A DNA stretch of 64,000 nucleotides from Brachypterus glaber (taxonomy: Eukaryota > Arthropoda > Insecta > Coleoptera > Kateretidae), in NCBI GenBank assembly GCA_958510825.1, contig OY294048.1, forward strand, positions 34,375,026 to 34,439,025, read 5' to 3'. The position numbers were made by a program, and so were the translations under genes. Below are positions 43,713-55,600 of the stretch, in pieces. Position 1 is the first letter of the stretch, and each line of letters begins with the position of its first letter. The notes under the pieces were generated by a model that saw nothing but the letters and a program-made list of their open reading frames with translations, searched no databases and had not been told where the DNA came from.

Positions 43713-44920
43713 ATAATCTATAATAACGCAAGAACCGTGGTATGAATAAAACCACAGTACCTTAATCCATCCGGTGGTAATGGAACTAATTCATTACAGA
43801 AATCTGTAACCTAAAATAATATATTACATACTGGAGGCTTGTCTTACAGCCTATAAAGTCGGCTAATAGATGGCCATGATGTAATAGCTTCGCCATTTTT
43901 TTGCTTTCATTAGTAAAAAAAGATGAAAATCTAAAAAAAACATAACTTATGAAACTCTTTTACCGTTAAAAACATAATATCCTCTAAATAACATTTATTG
44001 AAAACTTTCGGACCGTGTATAAAGAAAAATTAATAAAAAAAAATTAAAAAAAAACTTTATTAACATCAATTTATTTTAACTAATCTTCACTATTTTTGAG
44101 GCGCGTGAAATATAACAAGTTTTCATCATCATTTTCAAAATATTATCTTATTCGCACTTAAATTTTGTCAAAGAACTTGTAAAAGTCCATATTTTATCAC
44201 CAGTCATCGGCGAATTTCCAGTGCTCGCATAGGCGCCGCGTCGATTCTATCGTTGATGCGAGGTTTTAAATATTTACATTTTTATTTTCTTCGAAAAACA
44301 CCGATATATTTACATATTTAGATTTAATATGTATATTCAATATTGTTGTGTGTAACAAATTAGTCGTCAAATGTTTCGATTTAGTGACCTTTATAAAAAT
44401 TTCCCTCATAATTCGGCAAAATTATTTCGTAAGCCTATGTTTCTGTGTTTATTTTCAACGTTGATGAATCATAACTGAATTTATTCCGATTAATAGTAAT
44501 CACAATAAATAATACATTGTTATTTTATCTAACAAAGATATTTTGTGAACAGAGAACACCCTGTATTAATACTAATTACAACTACATTTTTAGAGTGCAA
44601 AAAAAACATTATTTGTTAAATTTTAATATATATTTACCACTTTATTATGGTACAAAACACCTCCATGAGAAATTTCAGGACAAATATAAAGTAATAAATA
44701 ATTATGATTTCGTGATTAGTCAATTTAATTTTAAAACACAATATTTACAAAACGAGTGGTTATTAACATTTTTATTAAATTTCGCTCCTTGTCTTACATA
44801 TACTGCCTTCACCCACAACAAGTCAGTATCTATACAATATTATACTATTCACAGCGGTAGTTTCGAATTTCCCAAAATCGTCAAAAAAAGTCCTAGACAA
44901 AAAATTCTTGGATACAAATG
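43713..44920. other. intergenic, unassigned
   Basis: AT-rich. An open frame of 146 codons at 44517-44957 has no recognisable domain and overlaps the next foldback. Nothing else supported. Confidence 0.3.
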
Positions 44921-46033
44921 TTTCAAAAGAATTATTGCCTACGAATTATCACCGTAACTATAAAAGATAACTTTTTAAAATTTACAGAGCTTGTATGAAC
45001 CGTAAATACCCCCATCGTTATTATAAAAAATATCACTTCCGGTCTAAGCGGAAGTGATACCAACTTTTGATTTTTAAATGGAACCCTATATATTTCTTTA
45101 CATTTTTAGATTCGCCTTTAAATTTTCTTTTCATTGATATATCACAAGTCGATATTTGCAATAAAGATGGCGACACATGAGTAATTTTTCATAAAAACAA
45201 CATGGCGCTCCTATGAGGTTCATATTGGAATATTTCTGAAACTTGACATTTCAAATCTTTTAGTAGTAGGCTAAAAATTTACATTTTATGTGAAACTGAT
45301 TTTCTTTTGTTTTTATGAAAATGGCGTATTTTTTTTTAAATCATCAACTTTAAAGCCATTTTGTGTTAAATTTTCAAATGGAACGATCTATTTTTTATTT
45401 CGTTAAATTAAAAACTCGGGTATACTCGTAAAACCGTACGAACACCCTAATTGGGTTGGCCCTTTTCAGGGAAAATAGCCATATTCTGTTGGGAGCAATA
45501 TCAAATTTAAAGAAATATGGTTATTTTTTAATTTAACGAAATCAAAAAGAGGTCGTTTCATTTGAAAATTTAGAGCAAACTGGCTTTAAAGTTGATTTAA
45601 AAAAAAAACTTTAAAATTACGCCATTTTCATAAAAACAAAAAAAAAATCAGTTTCGCATAAGAGTAAATTCTTAGCCTACTACTAAAAGATTTGAAATGT
45701 CAAGCTCTAGAAATATTCCAACATGGACGTCATAGGACCGCTATGTTGTTTTTATGAAAAATGACTCATGTGGCGCTATCTGTAGTGCAAATATCGACTT
45801 GTAATATATCAATCAAACAAAGTGAATTTAAAGGCGAATCCAAAAATGTAAACAAATTTATAGGGTTCCATTTAAAAATCAAAAGTTGGTATCACTTCCG
45901 CTTAGACCGGAAGTGATATCTTTTATAATGACCATGCCAAAATGGGGTTATTTACGGTTCATAAAATCTCTGTAAATTTTAAAAAGTTATCTTTTATAGT
46001 TACGGAGATAGTTCCTAGGCAATACTTCTTTTG
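44921..46033. mobile_element. 1.1-kb foldback element
   Basis: Ataaaagataactttttaaaatttacagag on the left pairs with its inverse on the right. Inner pairs are ccggtctaagcggaagtgat/atcacttccgcttagaccgg and tttgaaatgtcaa/ttgacatttcaaa. Centre near 45480; nearly all stem. Confidence 0.85.
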
Positions 46034-46614
46034 ACACCCGGTATATCTTCACGGCTTGTAATTAAGTACAATATTATTATTATTATTTAATTAATTAGTT
46101 AAATAACATTGTACCTATAATACGCAAAAAATAGTATTCACATAATCGAGCGTGTATTGATCGGTACACTGTAAATCATTTTTATCCACGGGTCTGTAAA
46201 ATTTAAAACGACCATGCATAAAGTATAGTATTCTACTCGCGTATAATAGCTATTAATAATTATACGCTCATTGAATAATATACTATTTTTTAATTGTTTC
46301 TTTTTCCGTGTTCTATAGATGATCCATGATGGGTTTAAGTGAATTACTATACAATAACGCTCGTCGTCTTGAAAGACCGGTTAGTGACATAGTTTCAAGT
46401 GTTTATTTACTTTCAAATTAGTGTTTACAATTTTAATTGTAAGTTATAATAATTCTGCACATACGGATATTTTGCTAATTCCAGTACCGTGTGTATTCCA
46501 AATTAACATATAATTAAATATAATATGTCGCCTTTAAAACCAGTTGTGAGAATGTGGTCTTGAATGTCATCGGTAGGATCGGTTAGAAAAGTGATTGCGT
46601 ACATAAACTGTAAA

Positions 46615-46651
46615 ATGCAGTTATTAACTATAATTTTTGCAATTTTATCAT
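46615..46651 (+). CDS. protease homologue exon 1: signal peptide
   Basis: Atg in aaaatgc, donor gtaagt. Encodes MQLLTIIFAILS plus one base. The hydrophobic core and phase match the next small exon. No better start is visible. Confidence 0.7.
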
Positions 46652-49600
46652 GTAAGTAATAAACGCATTTTTTATTATTTTTAATCGATTGCAATAAAAA
46701 GCTATACTTTTTGTTTAGAGATTTAAGTCAATTAATATAGTGATTTATATTAGATTTGTTTTGTTCCCGAAAATACCAGTTCTGAACTGGTTCGGAACGT
46801 GCGCAGTTGCGATTGAGCATTGTGCAGTTGCAACTACGCCGGTTCTGAACCAGTTCAGAACAAAACAAAACTATTGATATAAAATTATAATTATACTTTT
46901 AAGTAGGGGAGGGTGGGCCACCATTACAATGCATTGGACTTAAAAATTCAAACTGCGTCTAAAACAATACTAAATTTTTTAAATTTAAAAATACTTCAAC
47001 AATTTTTTTTAATGATTCAGTATAAAGTCAAATGGGCTACCATCACACAGTCTCATGAAGGCCCCTAATGCAATGTCTCATAGTGACTTAAATGCACATT
47101 TAAAAAAAAATATATTTTTTTAAACAATATATTGTATATAACCTATAAGTATTAAACTTGCAGCGCGCTAGCGATAGCGCAAAGTATTTTATCAAGAGAA
47201 AATCTACGCTTAAAACCACCACTTATATTAACGTCACCGGATATTCATTAACAATTTACCTAATATTGTAACAATCACTTTGAAAAAAAGACTTAGGGAC
47301 CCCGATTCCCCAAACAACGAGTGCAAACTACTCTAAAAAAACACAGCAAATTAAAAATATATTTTTGGAACGTATATGGGTTCAATAATTATTATAATGG
47401 TTTCTACAGGATAATCTAACTTTTGTGTACCTCTGTCTTTTTGAAACCTGGCTTCTCACCTGTTCCAAAATTCATCTTCACTTTAAGTTTTTCACGAGGA
47501 TTTTCATGTAATTTACTCTCCTGCTCTTAAGATTTGCTCCAAAGGACGCGCAAGCAATGTCTTGACTATTTTCTACAGGAAACATTATATTATCACCATT
47601 TTACATTAATCCTTTTTAGTTTAATACTTTTCATATTTCTATTGTCACTGTTGACTACATTACACATTATATATTTATATTATATAAATATTGTTGTAGA
47701 TTATCTATCTATCCCCTGCTGAAAATGACGGGTCTGCGCGGGTATAAATGTTGCATAGACCAGACTTGAGCGGGTGAATTTCATCCGCTCAAGTCCGGTT
47801 TTTGCACCATTTATACCCACCTAGACCCGTCATTTTCAGCAGGGTCTATCTATCTATCTATCTATTAAAAAAAAAGCTAATTTATATCCATGGGAACCAA
47901 AAATACCCAATAAAAAACAAAATAGTAAAATAAATTCTGTTACCCATTTTTACTTTTACTTTTTAGAAAATACGAGTAGCTGCTTTTTGACCCAAAAATA
48001 CATATTAATCTGTAATTTTGACGCAAGATTCGGATTAAGAAGAAACATTTCAATAGAAAAACACCTTTTGATCGTAAATAAGTAGCAAGTACAACATATT
48101 GTAAAAAGTTTGCAAAAAAATTTTTAGAAAAAGAACCTCTTCATCATAGACATCTCTATGCATCTTCAGCACCAAATTAAAAATGGTTTCCTTCTGACTT
48201 TGAGGTTAAATTTGGTACCGTTGAGTTCACCTATCAATACTTTCAAAACATTTAAAAATCTTTCGTTCCATCAAAAATGCCAAAAACTGGCAATTTTACC
48301 TTTGTTTAACTTAACAAATAAGTAAATCCATAATCAAAATTTACTTATATTACTTTAATTACAGGTTTTAAGCTATCACAATGTGGAGAGGGTAAGTGCA
48401 ACAGGCATGAATTATGCAAAAAGAAAATAAACACAATATCTATTTGGACTTTTTTGTTATTCACTATAACCGGAACCAACTCTTTTTTATATTATTGCTC
48501 AAGGATTATTTAAAAGGAGTTTATAGATTTAATTTTATATAAAACCTCAATAATTTACGCGAGAAAACTCGGACGTTATCTAAATTTTAGCGAAAATTTA
48601 CATTTACAAATAACTATTATACATTTTTAGTTTGTGGAAAGAATATAGTAAACAACAAATCCTTCCCTTGGGATGTTGGAATCTATATGGAAGGCACAGG
48701 CACCCAAATGGAATTGGTTTGTTTTGGAACCATAGTTAAATCGTATATTATACTAACCGGTAATTTATGTTTTATTTATTTTATTGTTTTTCCTACGACC
48801 TAGTTAGTAGTTAGTGCTTATTTTCCACTCGTTGCCATGGTAGCGGTCGGAAAGTGACAGTCAGCTGATTTTACATATCTGCTGTCAGGAAACAAGTAAA
48901 CGTCAAATACAAAATATCATATCAATAAAATTAATTTTAAGACAATTTTTGAGTTTTTTTGATGTTTAGGTGTTCGGTTGTAGAAAAAATAGTATACGCA
49001 TTTTTTGTTATGCGAAAAGCCATTTGTATATATGTAGGTCAATCAGGCCTGTATAGTATATGCCCAGGGTAGGGTAAATGGTTCAGTACCTCTAACTTTT
49101 AAACGACGTAAAATATCGACTTGAAATTTTAAAAATACAGAAAACTATCTTTGGCCGTAATTAGAAATTTTTATTTGCTTAGGGAGTAATATTTTAAATT
49201 GGAAGGGGGTCGTGTGATACATTTTTTTTTTTGACTTACAGGTCACACATCTGAAGGCAAAATGGGTTTCAAAATGAAAGCACCTTTTGCAAATTTGCAT
49301 ACAGTTATTTTAGGACTAACTCTGATGCAATATTTTGAAAACGCCGCTATGTGACAAATGTAGTTACTGCTTTCTGGCATAGTAGGGCAGCATAAGTATA
49401 TAATGAAAGTATCTAAATGTAATTACAAAATTCTAAATTAACATTTATTTTATGATTTAAATAACTAAAGTACAATTATGTCACCTTTTTCTGGATATCG
49501 TTTATTAGCCTCTTTTCTACACCTCTGAAACAGTGTTAAAAAGTGTGAACAATTTTTTTGTTGTCTGGTAGCTTGATTCAAATCAAGTCTGTAGACTAGT

Positions 49601-52600
49601 TCTAGCAGATATAAAATGTCACAATATAACTTTCAATATGAGTCAATTATATCGTCGGCTTACAAGTAAAGAGCACTAAGTCCAAAAACATGGTTTTGAG
49701 ATATTGACAAATTTAACTTTCATTGTTGTTTTTTAATTTTTATAATAATTGTTTTTGGAAAAAAACTACCGCAAATTGCAATGACATGTTTGGACATAAT
49801 GATGTCCCATTTGCAGTTAAATGACAAAAAGACATGGACTTAGTGCCTTTTACTTGTAGGCCCACGACGTCGGCACTAAGTCAATAAAATAATATAAAAA
49901 ACAACTATTTAAAATTAAAACCCTTCTATTAATTAAAAGTATAACTATAAAGTAGAAAACAAGATGTTTACATACCTTTTCAAAAACTATATTTTTAAAA
50001 GAAGGGTTTGGACTTTTTGATTGTTTAAAGAAAGTTTCCATTTTGGACTTTAATAAAATTAATTAGTATTAATTATATAAAACTGCTTACTATGCCAGAA
50101 CTAAGACAGTTTTCATAGGCCATCGGCTGTGCCGGCAAAGAAGCATCTCCCAAAGTAAATAATTATAATGAATTAATGATAAATGAATTAATGATAAAAC
50201 ACTTCACGGTCTTTAGTTTTTTTCTTATATTCTTGTTATTTATGTAGTAACCAAGGATTTAAGAGCAAAATTAAAATAATCTCTCAGTTAAAATTTGAAT
50301 GCGTTTGTCAGTACAATAAACAACGCGATATTGTATAAATGATTCAAGCAATCATAGTTTTATAAATTAACTCTTTTTAGAAAGTCGTTTAGTGCAGAAA
50401 CTTTTGAAATAATCTACAAGTAAAACGCACTAAGTGCACTAAGTGACTTAGTGCCTATTGCCAGATAAAATTTTAATCAAAATCAAATTGGTGCGTTTTG
50501 TATAGGGGGTAACTCCCTTGGCAGTCCACCTAGAAGTTAGTTCGGTTTACCTATACATAGATCATCACTACAGTGCTATTAAAATTCCATTTTTGCAAAA
50601 AAGTGACTTAGTGCCTTTTACTTGTAAGCCGACGATATGTAGTAGTGTACTGGATCCAGTCCATGGACAACAAAAAATTTGTTAAAATTTTTTAACACTA
50701 TTTCAGAGGTACAAAAAAAAGCCAACAAACAAAATCCAGAAAAACATGACAACTAATTTTACTTAAGGTATTTAAATCATAAAGTAAACGCTAATTTAGA
50801 CTTGTTACGCCGCGTTACATGGGGGGTGGGGGTCAAAAATGACCAAATTTTGCGTTACGTAATACTTGAACGCTCCCTTGCCTCCCAACGGACAAGGTAC
50901 TGATTTTGCTAAAAGTGGTTATATACGAAGGTAGTCCTAAAACAACTGTATGCAAATTTGCAAAAGTTGCTTTCATTTTGAAACCCATTTTGCCTTCAGG
51001 GGATGTATGAGGTAAATTGAAATATATTTACTCAAAGGCAAAAAAATCGAACCACCTAAAAAATTGTAATTTTTAAAATTCAAATATTTCGAAAACTGCT
51101 TAATGGATTTGACTGATTCTTTTTTTGTTTTAAAGCTTAAACACTCTATACTTTCGTCTTTATTCAAAATGATTTAAAAAAGCATTTTTGTATAAACAGC
51201 AACAAAAAATGTACAACTATGTTTTTGCCCTATCTCCTAGGAATTGCATGGTACGCCACTTCATCTGTTTTTCAAGTCTCTCATATTGACGAAGTTGTTA
51301 TGAATATATCTTTGTTTTGTTTTTTCATTTTGGGTTTAGAATATTTCAGGACTTTAATAAAAGTTGTATTTTTTTCAATTAACTAAAAAAGTACTAAATG
51401 AATTGGATTATTGATGTGCTTTACATTTGAAACTTAACTATGTTACATTTTTCTCCTAATCAAGTTTATTAAAAACATAAAAATTGCTTTGATAAACTTA
51501 AGTAGAAGAAAGATAGGGTCACTCAATCCGGCGGCGCGGCGGTTCTGCGAAACTACCGCTAAATCACCGTTAGACGGCAATAGAAAGTTGCCCCTGGGTA
51601 AAGAAACTCTAAAAGAAGAAGACTTAAACTTCAAATAAAAACAACAACTCAACTAATTAAGTAGTTTTGAGTAACTTGAAATAATGACACCTTTCAGGAA
51701 AATCCTGAAATCTCCAAACCCAAAATAAAAAAAAGAAATATTCGGCAATAAGAGAGACCCTAACAATTTGAAAAACAGATGCAGTGGCGTACCATGGAAT
51801 TCACGGAAGATGGTCCAAAAAACATAGTTGTACATTTGTTGTTGCTGTTAATACAAAAATGCTTTTTTAAATCATTTTGAATAAAGACTAAAGTGTAGAA
51901 TGTTAAGCTTTAAAATAAAAAAAGAATCAGTCAAATTCATTAAGTACTTTTAAAAATATTTGAATTTGAATGGCATTTTTTTAAATGGTTCGATTTTCTT
52001 TTTGCCTGTGAGTGCATTAATATATTACATTCAAATGTGATAATCTTCCCTTAATAACTCCAAAACTAATTAAAATATTAAAATTCTATGAATTAGGTCA
52101 ATTTCATTCATCATTAGGGACACCGATATCTGCATATTTAAAGAATATAAATTTCACCCCAAGTCCAAAATTTTAAATAGCAACTACATTACTTGTATGC
52201 TGTTTATTAAAGAGTATTATTAAATATCTACCCCTTCCCACCTTGTGATGTAAACAGAGCCTAGAGGGACACCGTCGCGACGGTCGCCACTCGACGCGTC
52301 GAGGGTCGTTTTTTTTTCTAGTCAAAATTATGCCTAGGTAAAGAGAGATTAGGACCTTTTTTTTGGTCGTCAAAATTATCAGGGGGGTAAATCTTTTTTC
52401 TGAGGTGAGGACCTTTTTCCTAACTCCTCAAAAATCTTTTTGATTTTTTTTTTATAGCGGCAAACCCTTGCTTTAGTACGTCGAACTGCAAAAGCCGGCC
52501 CTATTTATTAAATTTTTAACTTCTCCCACTAATATCTTTTAACTATTGAAATAAATGTTTAAATAATATTAAATTCAGTTTTTAGTTCGTTATTAATAGA

Positions 52601-55600
52601 TCGTATTACATATTGTTTTCAAATAACTACAATTATATTACTTATTTTTAGCTGCTCGTTGTTTATGCGACAGATTCTCAGGAAAGCTCAATGAAAAGTC
52701 TTTATTTATTGCTCCAGGAAAAATTGAAAGTTTTCTTGATAAAAGCCATCCAAATTTGCAAAAGGTAAGACTTTTTTTTTGGTTACGCGAGTGACAGGGT
52801 ATATAAAATTTCATGTTTAGGTAATATCGATTTAAAAAATTAAATTTGATTTGCCCACGTTTCGGCTTGCTTAATCATAATAATGGATAAAAAATAAAGA
52901 ACAAGATTTTAAAGTTAAAAGCCTTCTATTAACTACATATTACGTAAAAATAAAAAGTAGAAAACAAGATATTTATAACATATACAAATTTACCTAAACG
53001 AGATTGTTAAAAGAAGGATATATATCCTTCTTTTAACAATCTCGTATATATATGGGAATTTTTGATTTATGGAATTTTCGTTTTTTGCAAAAATATTTTT
53101 TTTAACAATTTTTTTTTTTAATTTTTTTTTGCCTTTTTTTTAATAACTTTTTAACAACTTTTGATTTTAATTTTTTGATTTTATTTACTCTTGAAAAAAA
53201 ATCAACATTTTTTCCTTATTTTTTTTTAACTTGATTTTTAATTTTAACACGTTAACTGCCACGGCCATTTTCGGAGAAGGGTCCAACAGGCCACGACACT
53301 TTTTTCAATAATTTTTAAATATGTATTTTCTTTTGAAATCCTCCTCTGGACATTTTTTAAAAAAAAATCCGGCTTTCGTTTTTAGCTATATAATTTCACG
53401 ATAGGTCAATCATCCTGCCATAAGAAACCCATGTCAAGCGTTCTCCTGAAGCATACACGCACAGTAACGATGTTATTGTGAGTGTATATAAAATAATACA
53501 CTTGGCGCACTGAACCCAACTAGCGTGTATATTTTTTCATACACATGGCAGTTAACGTGTTATTGAACCTAGGGCTACTGTAGGCCGCCTACAAGGGAAG
53601 TTCTTTTGGAAGCAATATATTATTTTGCGTTTTAAATAGTTTTAACTTGCATTATTTGGTTTTTCCACTGTGAATAGTATATAATGGCATATGCGCCGAC
53701 TTTTCAAAATTCCAGCGGGGGCCCAAAATTTTTTGAAGTAAAAAAAAAATATATAATATAGTCTGTTTCATCAAGCAATATAGTAAATTAAAAATAGCAC
53801 AGTGAATATTTTCAAAACAGATTCGAATATTGGATGTGCGAATATACTGCGTAGTTTATTTTATAAAACATAACTATATTCTGTACACAAACATATACTA
53901 TTCAAACCTGTTGTAAAGATATTTACTGTGCGATTTTTAATTTACTATCTTGATAATACAGACCATAGTTATAAACTTTTATAAAATGAAAAAAAGACTA
54001 AAAATATATTTAAAAATTGTGAAATTTTTATAATATTTAAAAGTATAGAGAATATTTCAAGGGGGCTCGGCCTGGCCCCCCCATTGTTGAGTCTAGGGAG
54101 GACCATGCCCCCCGAAGTCGGCACTATTGTATAATGGATGCGTAACATTACATATCTTAACTGCTTGTTTTACAATATGGTCCTGTTTTTATTTATCTAT
54201 TTTTTAATTTATTTTTTTAGATTAATAGAAAAAATGTATTTTTGCAACCCGAATACGCTGGAGAAACCAGCCATTTTGACTGTGATATAGCTGTAGTAAA
54301 ATTAGATAAAGAATTGTCTTTTAATGCAGAGTTTTATCCCGCTTGTGTAGATTGGTCGAACTTCATAGAAGGAAATGTAAGTGTTCTATATATTACACAT
54401 TACACTAGTTTACAAGGTTTTTATTCTCCATAAATCCGAATCTACAAAAAAATGGCATACTTGGATTCAGAATGTCACGTTACGTTTTAAGTTAAAAGCA
54501 TCGAATTATTTTTGATCTTTGCAGTATTTTTCGGTTTTTGTTTCCACTTGTTTATGAATTAAACAAATTTATGCAAAAATAAATAAACAATAACATGTTA
54601 TTTGTAACATATATGATGTTATTTGTATTTCAATTTTTTATAGGATTATAGGAATAATAATACAGGAATATAGTATAATTTTTTTATAGGAAAATGATGT
54701 TGGCAAGCAAACCACATGGTATCAGTCTGGAACTAAGCAAGTAGACCTGCCATGTTTAGAATTTGAATCTTGTGTTTCACTATCATACAAGCTAATGTGG
54801 AAAGAGTTTGTTACTGCTGATAAAATGTGCACAAAAGCCAATGGTAAGTATTTTTTCTCTAGTAAGTCCTATGCTAGTAAACGATGCGTCGCGACGTTTT
54901 ATATGAAACAAGATGATTTCCGTAAAAAATAATGTTTGTCCGTCTATAGGCGCCGAATTTTCGAAAATTCCAGGGGGCGATTTTTTTTAAGTAAACTAGA
55001 TGAAACGTTGCAAGCACCCTGTCAAAACATCGGCACTGTTGTACACTAGAGCCATCTAGTTTGCAAATTTCAAACTAGGTGTTTTGTTTGATTTTAAATT
55101 CTGTATCTTTAAAACATTATATTCTAGCAAAAAACTGTATATAACATTTTTTATAGAGCTTTTATTTAAAATATAATTTTTTGAAATCGGGTTATAAATA
55201 TGTGAGATGCTAAAAAACCTTTTACTGCTTTAAACGCCAATATCTCGAAAACAATGCGTTTTAGGAAAACGTTGTTTATAACATTTTTTCACCAATTTAA
55301 AATTATCTTTTATATAAGTGCTAAATTAACCAAATACAATAATAATTGCCTTAATTATAAACAAAAAACGCTAAAAATAGGAATTTTACCCTATTTTTAC
55401 CCCCTTATCCCCAATCGTTTACCCCCAAAATCTAATCAGCTCTTCGCAATACGATAAGAAACAATATGCAAAAAACCGCAAGTCGATATCTCATGTAGAA
55501 ATGGATTTAGAGAGTTTACACCCAGACAGACAGACAGACAGACAGACGGACGCAAAATTTTTTTTACTGATTTAGACTCAGAACGGTCTAAAACGTCGAG

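Noticed and set aside
44517..44957. 146-codon open frame on the plus strand
   Set aside because: AT-driven composition, no domain, and it runs into the arm of the 44921-46033 foldback.
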